From NCBI RefSeq assembly GCF_900112795.1, contig NZ_FONA01000003.1, positions 1 through 64,000 on the forward strand: a stretch of DNA of 64,000 nt. Reading direction: 5' to 3'. Shown in pieces: positions 44,313 to 52,965 of the stretch; the stretch's first letter is position 1, and each line of letters begins with the position of its first letter. The DNA comes from Thermophagus xiamenensis (GTDB lineage Bacteria; Bacteroidota; Bacteroidia; Bacteroidales; Marinilabiliaceae). Under the pieces are notes generated by a model. The model was given only the letters and a program-made list of their open reading frames with translations, did not search any database and was not told the DNA's origin. The position numbers and the translations under genes are program-made.

Positions 44313-45232
44313 TTGGTCAGCATTTTAAGCAGGTCTTCAAAATCTTCATCCCCCGGCCACTTGCCCACAATCTCTGAAAAGCGGTTGCCTCCTTTTTCCC
44401 TTATCTGTCTCTGCAGTTGTTGTTCAACCGTTTCAGTTTTTGGTTTTCGGGAAAAATAGCTATCGCCCTTTCCAGGTTCAAATATGTTATTTATCTCAAT
44501 TACAGATTTTCCTCCAGGTTTAAAATGGGCAGTCCCGGTAATAGTAACCTCCTTGCCCCAGTATTGAGCTATTTTTTCTGATGAAAGATTTTCTGACAAA
44601 AAACCGTCTACAATGCCTTCCGCTGTCTGAATCTTCACTTTTAATTTACTGTATTTTAACTCATCTACGATACCATTCAGAATAATCGGTTCGGAATCGG
44701 GAATCTCTTCTTCCAGTACTTTAATCTTATTGAAGTCTTCTTTTTTTAATATTAATTCTGGAATACTCCCTTGGTTTGAAATTGTCAATATTTCGTCATC
44801 ATTCAAAAATACGCTTTTAAATTGTTTCAATTGTTTCAACAGCTGTTTATCCAAAAGTTCCTGGTCTTTTCCTCCATCCAGAGCCAGTTTAAAAGTACTT
44901 ATGAACAAAGAGACAGGTGTTTCACCGGGTAAAGCCTGCTGCGCCTCCTGACGAAAAATATCAGTCTGATAAGGCTCGAGCGTTTTTCCAAACTGCTCGG
45001 TATCAAGACAAAGAATTGTACTTCCGCCTTTTATGCCACTTATTGAAACTTTTAGGGCATCATAAAGCGAAAGTTTCTTCTTACCTTTGGTAAAACTTAC
45101 CCCTCTGAGCCTGATTTGTAATGCGCCCTCAGCAATTTTGCGAAAACTTTCAGCCAACGCACCAAGCCGTTGAAGATCTATCGTTCCTTTTGCCTCAGGC
45201 CCTTTATCTATTTTGATTTCATACTTCATCAT
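44309..45232 (-). CDS. Conserved hypothetical protein, partner of a PIN toxin
   Basis: A 307-residue soluble protein. The N-terminal part opens MKYEIKIDKGPEAKGTIDLQ with LAESFRKIAEGALQIRLRGV. Residues 185-250 read as an OB-like beta barrel (GIVDELKYSKLKVKIQTAEG, YWGKEVTITGTAHFKPGG). The C-terminal 40 residues are charged, ending GKWPGDEDFEDLLKMLTK. I have no named family, but the ATGA overlap with a PIN-domain start places it where an antitoxin would be. It is much larger than normal VapB (about 80 residues). A small 70-residue gene lies 92 bases upstream on the same strand. Confidence 0.65.
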   Translation of the reverse strand: MMKYEIKIDKGPEAKGTIDLQRLGALAESFRKIAEGALQIRLRGVSFTKGKKKLSLYDALKVSISGIKGGSTILCLDTEQFGKTLEPYQTDIFRQEAQQALPGETPVSLFISTFKLALDGGKDQELLDKQLLKQLKQFKSVFLNDDEILTISNQGSIPELILKKEDFNKIKVLEEEIPDSEPIILNGIVDELKYSKLKVKIQTAEGIVDGFLSENLSSEKIAQYWGKEVTITGTAHFKPGGKSVIEINNIFEPGKGDSYFSRKPKTETVEQQLQRQIREKGGNRFSEIVGKWPGDEDFEDLLKMLTK

Positions 45233-45324
45233 TAGAGTAATTTTTACCTAAGACATAGAACTAATCACAAAAAATACAATTCAATAGAACACTTACCCTT
45301 GTGAAATGATTAAAATTAGCGGCT

Positions 45325-45537
45325 TTACTTTCTGAAATTCATTTTTTTCCACTCTTTATTTTCCGGACCTACAGGATACACCTCTTGTGAATTTTTAAAT
45401 TTTTCAACTTCCTTTTTGAAATACTCCTGAATTTCCTTTAAGGCTTCGAAATCCTTTTCAGCCGAAGTTTTTGGATTATTACCCTTAACTTTTGGGTTAA
45501 TATTCGAAGTTTTGGATTGTTTTTTAGTTCTGCCCAT
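45325..45537 (-). CDS. Small charged hypothetical protein
   Basis: About 70 residues from MGRTKKQ (45537); a start six codons earlier is possible. The N terminus is Lys/Asn/Ser rich (KKQSKTSNINPKVKGNNPKT) and the rest is one charged helix (EKDFEALKEIQEYFKKEVEK). No family is recognised. It is upstream of the 307-residue gene on the same strand and may belong to the same transcript. Confidence 0.4.
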   Translation of the reverse strand: MGRTKKQSKTSNINPKVKGNNPKTSAEKDFEALKEIQEYFKKEVEKFKNSQEVYPVGPENKEWKKMNFRK

Positions 45538-45555
45538 ATTTCTCTCTGGATTCAA

Positions 45556-46263
45556 AAATTTGGATGCTTTCTGGTATATGTATCAAAATTACGCTATTTC
45601 TCACATTAAATACAATTTTATAGCTTTCCCACTTTTAGAGCAATAATTTCATTGCAAGGTCATACAAATATATATAACCAACAAAATCAAAGCAAAAGAT
45701 AAACATTAAAAAGCCATAATTGCAATTAAACATACCATCGTCTCTGATAACATGGTAAACAACGAGCCTTTAAACATACAGGAAACTATCATAAGAAAAA
45801 GTGCTCAAACATCTTAATGCAACAAAGAAGAATAACCAAAAAGTTTCTGCCATAAACCGGTCAATGGTATATAGCAGCTTCGTGCCTCAGCCGCCCTTGA
45901 CAGAACCTGAATAGTTTCAGGAACACACCATTCTCCTCTGCCTCTTTGCGTCTCTGCGTTTGAAGATGGTATAAGGCGCCGCTATAGTGGCACAGGTTCA
46001 CCGAAATCGGTGGCACATTTTGAACCGTTTTAGCATCCCAAATCCATCCACTCTGTGGAACTCTGTGAAAAACTCTGTGTAACACTGTGAAACAATAAAA
46101 CACCAAGAAACAAACATGACAATCTAGTGTTTTCACAAAGGAAAATGTTTAAAACCATTTGTCATTCGAGTTTCATCAAACCAATAAATTGGATAATTTT
46201 AAACCGATAAAAAAACATGGCAAGAAAAATATTCACATATTAAATCCTTGAACACTTAAAATC
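45556..46263. other. Gene-free stretch with several repeat words
   Basis: About 700 bases. Recurrent words include CTCTGCCTCTTTGCGTCTCT (45937), GGAACTCTGTGAAAAACTCT with GTGTAACACTGTGAAAC (46058-46094), a hairpin ACCGAAATCGGT at 45999, and a degenerate piece of the 100-bp dispersed repeat (TCGAGTTTCATCAAACCAAT at 46167). No coding potential is seen. Confidence 0.5.
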
Positions 46264-46860
46264 ATGACAGACAAACAGATTGAAAGAATAAAAAAATCGA
46301 TAAGGAAACGTCGCGCGGCATTAACCGCCGAGAAAAGGAAGTTTGGCGGTTTTATTGATAGTGCCGGTAATCGCTATTACATCTTTGAATTGTACATGAA
46401 AATAGTAGATTATAAAGGAGTAATTACCTACAAAAAATGGTTTGACAAGAATTTTTCCGATGATATTGGCTCACCATTCCTTTCGCTGATTTGGGCAGTC
46501 GCCTGTTTCGAACTGGGGAAAATGGCTGAGGCCAAGACTTATACCATCGATACGGCTTTTCAGAATGTTTATTTGCATGGATTACTGCTTGACAGAGAGG
46601 TTAGCCCGATTGATATGTACAACCACGGATACGACATGCTGGAATTTGCAAAATCATTAATTGAGGATTGTAAAAAAATAACCACAAAAACATATCTCGA
46701 CTGGCTTGCAACATTCATCAATACAGACGAATACAACGACCCTGTCAATAAGTATATTGCTCTGAACAAACTTCTTAAAGATGAAAATAATGATGAAAAA
46801 AGAGGTAAACTACTGGATGAAATTGAACTGCTGGAAAAATCCAACAAAGCTCAAAGCTAA
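46264..46860 (+). CDS. Hypothetical protein, full-length copy (198 residues)
   Basis: A 198-residue soluble protein, the complete version of the truncated copy at 33128. The basic N terminus MTDKQIERIKKSIRKRRAAL is followed by KFGGFIDSAGNRYYIFELYM and several helices of TPR-like spacing (YKGVITYKKWFDKNF, FLSLIWAVACFELGKMAEAK, KTYLDWLATFINTDEYNDPV), ending in an acidic helix. I know no function. It is followed after 97 bases by the N-terminal fragment of a type II HAD gene; the same neighbour pair, complementary in what is lost, occurs at 33 kb. Confidence 0.65.
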   Translation: MTDKQIERIKKSIRKRRAALTAEKRKFGGFIDSAGNRYYIFELYMKIVDYKGVITYKKWFDKNFSDDIGSPFLSLIWAVACFELGKMAEAKTYTIDTAFQNVYLHGLLLDREVSPIDMYNHGYDMLEFAKSLIEDCKKITTKTYLDWLATFINTDEYNDPVNKYIALNKLLKDENNDEKRGKLLDEIELLEKSNKAQS

Positions 46861-46957
46861 TCAATAAAACGAGCAGGCAACTTATGAGATGCTCATTCAA
46901 ACTCGCATCACCGCGTCATTGAGAGGTGTCCAACTATTACAATTAAAGGTTATAACG

Positions 46958-47101
46958 ATGACAAAAGCCGTATTTTTCGATATGAATGAAACCCTGTTAA
47001 ACCTGGGGTTACTCAACCTACAGTTTGTAAAGCATTTTGATGACGAGCACGTACTCAAATATTGGTTCACCAAATTGTTACACAGCTCCACCATTATATA
47101 A
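46958..47101 (+). pseudogene. N-terminal fragment of a type II haloacid dehalogenase
   Basis: 47 residues opening MTKAVFFDMNETLLNLGLL with the HAD nucleophile region (FFDMNETLL, Asp8) and then HVLKYWFTKLLHSSTII and a stop. The cap and the rest of the core are missing. It matches the family whose C-terminal half is at 33571. Confidence 0.75.
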
Positions 47102-47173
47102 AATAAACATTTTTCTATTTTTGAAGTATCCTACATATAGAGAAGTTTATCTAGTACGAAAATAAAAGAGGAA

Positions 47174-47475
47174 ATGAAACGAGCATGACCTAGAAGATTT
47201 GCCACAAATAGTACATGTATAAACTTTAGGGCATGCGAGTTCCATCAGACCAATAACTTAGAAAAATTTTATACTGATGAAACGAGCATGGCGACTTTTG
47301 CCACAAAAGGACATGTATAAACGACACAGGCAGAAGTGCACAGGCAGAAGGCAGAAGAAGTGATTAGTCATTAGTTAACAAGTGGTTAGTATTAAATAAC
47401 TAATGACTAACGACTAACCACTAACGACTACTTATAAGAAGCAATATACCAACGAAGTAAGTAAAATTTATACTG
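47174..47475. repeat. Dispersed repeat block, reference copy
   Basis: Two units of about 103 bp in tandem from GAAACGAGCATGACCTAGAA (47176) to GAAACGAGCATGGCGACTTT (47279). Each has an arm GAAACGAGCATG, a core with TTTGCCACAAA and ACATGTATAAA, and a stretch GAGTTCCATCAGACCAATAA with ATTTTATACTGATG. They are followed by GCAGAAGTGCACAGGCAGAA (47330) and the word run TAACTAATGACTAACGACTA (47396). The same parts occur at 29958-30245 with the two units separated by the word run. Related pieces lie at 22531, 25853-26115, 36750 and 46167. Confidence 0.8.
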
Positions 47476-48333
47476 ATGAAAAACTATGGAAAAAAAATAA
47501 CTCTATTTTTAATAGATGGAGTTCCCAATGGAAGAATTACCTGTGAGCTATCCAATTGGACAGGAAAGGCCTATAAAATTCCTAGAATTTATTTATCCGA
47601 TTCGTCAAAACGAGAAGAATTAAAAAAGCCGGGCGTCTATTTATTGTTTGGGAAAGATGAAGCGAATAATGATAAAGTGTATATTGGTGAGGCAGAAGTA
47701 ATATATGATAGGTTAAAGCAACATTTATCTCAAAAAGATTTCTGGAATGAAACAATAGCATTTATAAGCAAAGATGAAAACCTAAATAAAGCCCACATTA
47801 AATATCTTGAAAGTAGATTATTTGGAATTGCAAAGAATGTAAAACGTTATAAGATTGAAAATGGGGCAACACCAACCATGTCCGCCATTTCGGAAGCGGA
47901 CAAAGCTGAAATGGAAGAATTTATTGAAAACATAAAAATGTTAACCAACACACTAGGACATAAGGTATTTGAAGAAATAACCGAGCAATTAAATAAAAAG
48001 GCCAAAAAAATATTTGAAATAAATGCTGCTCGAGGAGCAAAAGCAAAAGGAATTGCTACAAGTGCAGGTTTTGTAGTACTTAAAGGTTCGCAAATAGCCT
48101 TGTCAACCGTTCCATCCTATCCAAAACCGTTTGAACAAATAAGAAATAACCTAATAAATAGAGGAACACTAAAAAGAGAAAATGAAAAACTAATTTTAAC
48201 TGAAGATTATGAGTTCTCAAGCCCTTCTACGGCCGCTTCAATTGTTATGGGAAGAAATGCCAACGGACTCACAGAGTGGAAATTTAAAGACGGAACAACA
48301 TTAAAAGATTTTGAATCTCGAAATGACAAATAA
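47476..48333 (+). CDS. GIY-YIG nuclease with DUF4357 domain
   Basis: A 285-residue protein. Residues 45-140 are a GIY-YIG nuclease domain: PGVYLLFGKDE and KVYIGEAEVIYDRLKQHL carry the paired Tyr and Gly residues and the following Arg-type helix; FWNETIAFISKDE and HIKYLESRLFGIA supply the catalytic Glu. Residues 220-283 are a DUF4357 domain (RGTLKRENEKLILTEDYEFS, PSTAASIVMGRNANGLTEWK). Such proteins occur in restriction or defence neighbourhoods and elsewhere. Its first codon follows the dispersed repeat (TATACTGATGAAAAACTATG), so the upstream regulatory region may be that repeat. An STAS-like gene follows. Confidence 0.85.
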   Translation: MKNYGKKITLFLIDGVPNGRITCELSNWTGKAYKIPRIYLSDSSKREELKKPGVYLLFGKDEANNDKVYIGEAEVIYDRLKQHLSQKDFWNETIAFISKDENLNKAHIKYLESRLFGIAKNVKRYKIENGATPTMSAISEADKAEMEEFIENIKMLTNTLGHKVFEEITEQLNKKAKKIFEINAARGAKAKGIATSAGFVVLKGSQIALSTVPSYPKPFEQIRNNLINRGTLKRENEKLILTEDYEFSSPSTAASIVMGRNANGLTEWKFKDGTTLKDFESRNDK

Positions 48334-48432
48334 CAAGTTGACATTCCGGGGAATGTAAATTTGCAATTTAGAACGAATGATAACACAAATTATTCACTTG
48401 AAGGCGAAAATGACATAAATGATATATTCTAA
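48334..48432 (+). pseudogene. C-terminal remnant of a gene preceding the STAS-like gene
   Basis: A stop-free 32-codon frame reads VDIPGNVNLQFRTNDNTNYS and then LEGENDINDIF before TAA. It is protein-like, ends 4 bases before the STAS-like ATG and lacks any start except a weak TTG. It looks like the tail of a partner gene that was replaced at its 5' side by the GIY-YIG gene. Confidence 0.45.
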
Positions 48433-48436
48433 GAAT

Positions 48437-48754
48437 ATGGAAAATACAACAATAAACATTGTAAATATTATTGGAGATGTTTTCGGGATTGAAGCGGAGG
48501 ATGGTCAAAAAGTTTTTGAAATGATTGTAAAAGCCTTTAAGGAAAAGAAAAAGGTTATACTTTCCTTTCAAAATATCGAAATGCTTACAACAGCTTTTTT
48601 AAATACTGCTGTTGGACAACTTTACAAAGATTTTGTGGATAAAGCGACTGTTTCAATTTGCTCTGAAAACAATTTGGTTTTACTAACAAATGATAGAGAT
48701 TTCAAAAACAGTGGACTTGATATTTTAACGGGCAATCCTCGTATTCTAAATTAG
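48437..48754 (+). CDS. STAS-like (DUF4325) protein
   Basis: A 105-residue protein of the DUF4325 STAS-like family: NIVNIIGDVFGIEAEDGQKV, then KKKVILSFQNIEMLTTAFLN and TAVGQLYKDF, with the LSF...TTAF..TAVG core typical of these. They are often found with ATPases or small defence/stress genes and their role is not known. A start at 48419 would add six residues. It follows a 32-codon remnant by 4 bases and the GIY-YIG gene by about 100. Confidence 0.8.
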   Translation: MENTTINIVNIIGDVFGIEAEDGQKVFEMIVKAFKEKKKVILSFQNIEMLTTAFLNTAVGQLYKDFVDKATVSICSENNLVLLTNDRDFKNSGLDILTGNPRILN

Positions 48755-48940
48755 ATAACAAACAATATTTAAAGGCATAAACATTTTGTAAATGGCATAA
48801 AGTATTGGTAAATCGTTTTAAAATAATCCTATTTTTAAAAATGAAGTACCAAACGGCAAAAACTCCCCTAAATTGGCATTTTTGAATGCCTGCACCGCCA
48901 ATTTCAGCCAAACCGGGCAACTCAAACATAGAAAAAAAGT

Positions 48941-49171
48941 CTGCATAAAGGTCTCAATACTGCTCACAAAGATCTCAGTGTTTATCATAAGCCTCTTTAA
49001 GTCGATCATAAACCCCTTAATGTCGATCATAAACCTCTTTTGGTCATTCATAAACCCCTTTAAGTCGATCACAAACCCCTTTGGGTCATTCATAAGCCTC
49101 TTCAGGTCGATCACAAACCCCTTAAAGTTGATCACAAACCTTTTGAGATTAAGCATAACCCTCACGAATCG
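48941..49171. repeat. Tandem array of 21-bp units, about 11 copies
   Basis: Eleven diverged 21-base units of the type GATCATAAACCCCTTTAAGTC, the first being CTGCATAAAGGTCTCAATACT, almost the same first unit as the array at 34238. On the minus strand the period keeps a frame open giving heptads such as GFMIDLKRLMINTE and ending at ETFMQT. On the plus strand a frame is open as well. No start or flanking domain supports translation. Confidence 0.85.
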
Positions 49172-49292
49172 GTGCAGAACGTTTGGCTCATTTATCCGGG
49201 CGCAGCGCCCCCTTAATTTTCTCATATAAACAGAAATGAATATCTTAGGGCCAACACTCATTCTATTAAATGCACAAGAGATAAAACGAGAA

Positions 49293-49508
49293 ATGAAGAA
49301 CCCACTTTTTATACTGGTTATTTCACTTCTACCCTTTGGCCTTACCGGCCAGACCATTGAAAAACCCCGGGGATGTTTTGCCGGCACCAACGGTACGCAC
49401 CCCGATGTACTTTCGCACCCTGAGGCCAGAGGTGTGTTACTCATTGAAAAATGGTCGAACCTTGAAACATCGCCCCTTTGCCTCGGGGAACCTATTTTCT
49501 TAAACTGA
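49293..49508 (+). pseudogene. N-terminal fragment of an exported protein
   Basis: 71 residues with a signal peptide (NPLFILVISLLPFGLTGQ) and a start of a mature domain, GCFAGTNGTHPDVLSHPEAR with GVLLIEKWSNLET. The pattern resembles the N terminus of a secreted hydrolase-type protein, but the frame ends soon after. It looks like a truncated copy. I cannot name the full-length family. Confidence 0.5.
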
Positions 49509-49613
49509 TGATTGACGACCGTACGGTTTTCAGAAAAATAGTAAAAGATTAAAATAAACCAGCCTCAGGAACCTATTTTCAGACGTTTATATCACCACCA
49601 TTCAATTGTTTCC

Positions 49614-50501
49614 ATGGACTACCGAGACACCGTATTCATTGCCGTTGCCGAGAATCTGAACTTTTCCAAAGCGGCCGAAGAGCTAAACATCAGCCAGCCG
49701 GCGGTGACCAAGCACATCCGTGAGCTGGAAAACCGTTATCATACCAATCTCTTCGAGCGGAAAGGCAACAAGGTCTTTCTGACCCCTGCCGGCGAAAAGG
49801 TGTACAACAGTTTTAAAGAGATTGCCCGCAAGTACCGCGAACTCGATTTTGAGATTGGCCAATTGAACCACCATATTTCGGGGACCTTTAAGATTGGTGC
49901 CAGTTCCACCATATCACAATATGTGATTCCCCGGGCCATTGCCTCGTTCCACAAGCGTTATCCCCGGATAGAAATAATCCTGATGAATGGCAACTCCTTT
50001 GAGATGGAGAAACTTTTGCTGGAAAATCAGATTGATATGGCTCTGGTGGAAAATCACACTTCGCAGGCCGGCATCAGCTACCACCATTTTCTGGATGATG
50101 AGCTGGTGGTGATAACGGGTGTCAACAGCGTTTATGCCAAACGAAAACATCTGACCTTAGAAGACCTGCGGCAGATTCCCCTCGTATTGCGCGAACAAGG
50201 GTCGGGAACACTGGAAGTGCTTCGGGAAGCCTTATCGCTGCACGGAATAGATATTAACTCACTCAACACATTGATTCATCTGGGAAGCACCGAATCGATA
50301 AAAAACTTCCTTCTGGAGTTTGATGGTTTGGCCATCGTTTCGGAAAAAGCAGTGAAGACCGAACTGTATCTGAAAACCCATGTACAGCTTAAGGTAAAAG
50401 GCTTATCCATCAATCGTCGGTTTCGTCTTGCCTATAAGCAGGGACACAAAAGTCGACAGGTGGAATTGTTCGAAAATTTCCTCCGCAACTATAACTTTTA
50501 G
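49614..50501 (+). CDS. LysR-family transcriptional regulator
   Basis: A 295-residue LysR regulator. The DNA-binding domain (1-65) has FIAVAENLNFSKAAEELNIS followed by QPAVTKHIRELENRYHTNLF. The effector domain (about 90-290) shows GTFKIGASSTISQYVIPRAI, GNSFEMEKLLLENQIDMALV and VLREQGSGTLEVLREAL. It precedes the YeiH-type exporter gene by 73 bases on the same strand, and YeiH genes are usually paired with a LysR (YeiE-like), so it probably controls that transporter. The ligand is not evident. Confidence 0.92.
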   Translation: MDYRDTVFIAVAENLNFSKAAEELNISQPAVTKHIRELENRYHTNLFERKGNKVFLTPAGEKVYNSFKEIARKYRELDFEIGQLNHHISGTFKIGASSTISQYVIPRAIASFHKRYPRIEIILMNGNSFEMEKLLLENQIDMALVENHTSQAGISYHHFLDDELVVITGVNSVYAKRKHLTLEDLRQIPLVLREQGSGTLEVLREALSLHGIDINSLNTLIHLGSTESIKNFLLEFDGLAIVSEKAVKTELYLKTHVQLKVKGLSINRRFRLAYKQGHKSRQVELFENFLRNYNF

Positions 50502-50574
50502 TTATCAGCCCAAACAATTTGGTATTTGCTTTCATCATACCTTGCCGGTAATTTTGCCCGGAAAAAATAAAGGT

Positions 50575-51531
50575 ATGAATACGGCAAACTTAATTATTAG
50601 CGCCAAAAACAAGGGAAAAGAGATTTTCGGGAATTATGACCGGCTTTATGCGGTCATCATAGTGTGTTCCTTTCTTCCGTTTATATCACCGGCCATAGCG
50701 TTGTTCGTTGGTTTAACCTTATCGTTGCTGGGGATGAGACACCGCAACATCCACCAATACACATCCAGAATACTGCAATGGTCCATAGTGTTAATGGGCT
50801 TTGGAATGAGTCTGGAAGAGGTAATCTCGGCCTCGAAAAGCGGGTTTGTAGAGACGATTATCTCGGTTACCGGGGTTATGTTAATCGGGATATTTCTTGG
50901 TAAACTTTTTAGAGTAGAAAAAAACATATCGTTACTGATATCCACCGGTACGGCCATCTGCGGCGGCAGTGCCATCGCGGCGGTAGCACCCATCCTGAAA
51001 AGCGAGAACTATCAAAACTCATTTGCGCTGATAGTGGTTTTTGTTCTTAATGCGGCAGCCCTGTTTATCTTTCCGAGCATAGGCCATGCGCTTGGCTTAA
51101 GTCAGGAAACCTTCGGCAATTGGGCAGCCATTGCCATCCACGACACCAGCTCGGTGGTAGGGGCCGGCGCTGCCTATGGCGACAAGGCATTACAGATTGC
51201 CACCACGGTTAAACTGATTCGCGCCTTATGGATTATCCCCCTGTCCATCGTCATTGCGCTGGTCAACAAAAGCGGCAAAGGAACCATCAACTTCCCCTGG
51301 TTCATATTGTTTTTTGTGGGGGCCATTCTCTTTGCCAACTTTTTCCCCGAACTACAAAAAAGTTATGCCCACTTTTACTGGCTGGGTCGCCGCGGCATGG
51401 TAATAGCTTTGTTCCTCATCGGCTCCAACATCACCATTGGCCAGATAAAACAGTCGGGTGCCAAAAGTTTTGCCTTAGGCATCTCACTCTGGGTCATCAC
51501 GGCAACTACGTCACTAATACTATTAAAATAG
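50575..51531 (+). CDS. YeiH-family putative sulfate exporter
   Basis: A 318-residue integral membrane protein with about ten hydrophobic helices. Family markers are YAVIIVCSFLPFISPAIALF, GFGMSLEEVISASKSGF, ICGGSAIAAVAPILKSE (about 125-141) and AAIAIHDTSSVVGAGAAYGD. The YeiH/UPF0324 family is annotated as putative sulfate exporters, with substrate weakly established. I chose the ATG at 50575; an upstream frame overlaps the LysR gene and reads non-hydrophobic. A low-complexity spacer follows. Confidence 0.9.
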   Translation: MNTANLIISAKNKGKEIFGNYDRLYAVIIVCSFLPFISPAIALFVGLTLSLLGMRHRNIHQYTSRILQWSIVLMGFGMSLEEVISASKSGFVETIISVTGVMLIGIFLGKLFRVEKNISLLISTGTAICGGSAIAAVAPILKSENYQNSFALIVVFVLNAAALFIFPSIGHALGLSQETFGNWAAIAIHDTSSVVGAGAAYGDKALQIATTVKLIRALWIIPLSIVIALVNKSGKGTINFPWFILFFVGAILFANFFPELQKSYAHFYWLGRRGMVIALFLIGSNITIGQIKQSGAKSFALGISLWVITATTSLILLK

Positions 51532-51536
51532 ATTAT

Positions 51537-51771
51537 CAGAAGCCAGAGGTCAGATGCTAGAGGTCAGATGCCAGAGGTCAGATGCTAGAGGCCAGATTAA
51601 AAGATGTATGTGGATATAAATTGTATGGCACAAAATAAGCCTAACAGCCTAGCGCCTAATAGCCTATCGACCTAATAACCTATCAGCCTAATGGCCTATC
51701 AGCCTAATGGCCTATCAGCCTAGTGGCCTATCAGCCTATTGGCCTAATGGCCTAACAACCTAGTGGCCTCC
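51537..51771. repeat. Composite low-complexity spacer
   Basis: Modules in order: AGAGGTCAGATGCTAGAGGT repeats (51543-51595); a TGTGGATATAAATTGTATGG stretch (51609); and runs of CCTAATAGCCTATCAGCCTA words of about 11 bases (51640-51768) up to the M24 peptidase stop. The same module kinds recur at 53018-53740 and 63506-64000. Confidence 0.75.
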
Positions 51772-52965
51772 CTACTCCACCAACCTCAATCCGGGGCTGT
51801 TACCGGTGATGGATTGTCCGCCGTCGGGGGTAACGACAAAAGTGTTTTCGATGCCGACCATTCCCACGCCGGGGATACCCTTTTTGGGTTCAACGGCAAA
51901 GACCATATTTTCGACCAGAGGCTCTCTGAATTTGCGGGCCAGCACCGGCAGCTCGTCGACTGTGAGGCCGATGCCATGTCCCAGGAATTTCACTCGTCGG
52001 TTTCCGAAGCCCATGAAGTTTTCGAGGAAGTCGGGGCTCAGCTCGTCCATGATGGTATCATAGATGGTTTCGGGAACATTGCCCGGTTTGAGCATTTGTG
52101 CCACACGATTCTGTATCTCCACGCATTGTTGATGAATCCTTATCACCTCATCAGGAAGCGCCTCACCAAACATATAGGTCATGGTTTTGTCGGAATGGTA
52201 TCCGTTAACGCCAATGGCCATATCCAGGAAAACCAGGTCGCCCCTTTTTAATTTTCGTTCCCTGCTGCCGAGGCTTGGCACGGCGGCATTTAACCCACGG
52301 TTTCCGCCCGGTCCGTCGAAGTTGGTGGGATACAACGAACTGTCGCCAAATCCCAGCTGGGCCACAACGATTTCGGTGTCGAGCATTCCAAATCTGGCAG
52401 TGCCCTGATGTCCCTCCTTTACCATCAAAGCATACACTTCGGCTGCCAAATCGGCTTCGCTCATCCCCTCTCTAAGGATTTGGGGCACCATCTCTTCCAG
52501 TACCCGCCGGTGTATCTCCCCGGCCTGTTTCATATGGTTTAGCTCCCAAAGGCTTTTGACGGCACGCGTGGCTGCCACCTGACCATCCAGAGGACGGTAT
52601 TCCTCAAAAGGAAAATATTTTCTGAACCTATGGTAAACCGCTAAGGGCACAAATTCGGTCTCCAGATAGACTTTCCCGGGCAGTCGGGAATAAGACGCTG
52701 CCGCATCCCGGTAACTGCTCATGGCTCTAATATCGGAAAAGAGAGACTCTTCATGTGTTCGTTCATAGCTTCGTCGAACCCAAAGAATGGCATCCCCATC
52801 CCGTTCAATGATTAACATCCCTTCGGGCATTGAGCCGGTGAAATACAATAAATTGATTTTACTGAAGATAACGGCCATCTCCCATTCCGGATTTTGGCGG
52901 TTCATCATTTCCCGAAACCGACTCATGCGGTTATTTAATTCCGTTGCCGGTACTTGTTCTGTCAT
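51772..52965 (-). CDS. M24-family aminopeptidase (Xaa-Pro type)
   Basis: A 397-residue M24 metallopeptidase. The N-terminal creatinase-like domain covers about 1-160. The C-terminal pita-bread domain (about 165-390) supplies metal ligands in [20 protein letters not shown] (two Asp), [16 protein letters not shown] (His), [20 protein letters not shown] (two Glu). It cleaves X-Pro or other N-terminal residues with two metals. There is no signal peptide. It is leftward, alone, between repeat-rich spacers on both sides. Confidence 0.9.
   Translation of the reverse strand: MTEQVPATELNNRMSRFREMMNRQNPEWEMAVIFSKINLLYFTGSMPEGMLIIERDGDAILWVRRSYERTHEESLFSDIRAMSSYRDAAASYSRLPGKVYLETEFVPLAVYHRFRKYFPFEEYRPLDGQVAATRAVKSLWELNHMKQAGEIHRRVLEEMVPQILREGMSEADLAAEVYALMVKEGHQGTARFGMLDTEIVVAQLGFGDSSLYPTNFDGPGGNRGLNAAVPSLGSRERKLKRGDLVFLDMAIGVNGYHSDKTMTYMFGEALPDEVIRIHQQCVEIQNRVAQMLKPGNVPETIYDTIMDELSPDFLENFMGFGNRRVKFLGHGIGLTVDELPVLARKFREPLVENMVFAVEPKKGIPGVGMVGIENTFVVTPDGGQSITGNSPGLRLVE

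Noticed and set aside
33128-47475. A CRISPR array in the repeat-rich accessory region
   Set aside because: The 21-bp arrays have no spacers between units and no cas gene is in the window.
48818-49444. A 208-codon minus-strand frame across the second 21-bp array
   Set aside because: Same cause; the sequence outside the array is not protein-like and overlaps other remnants on the opposite strand.
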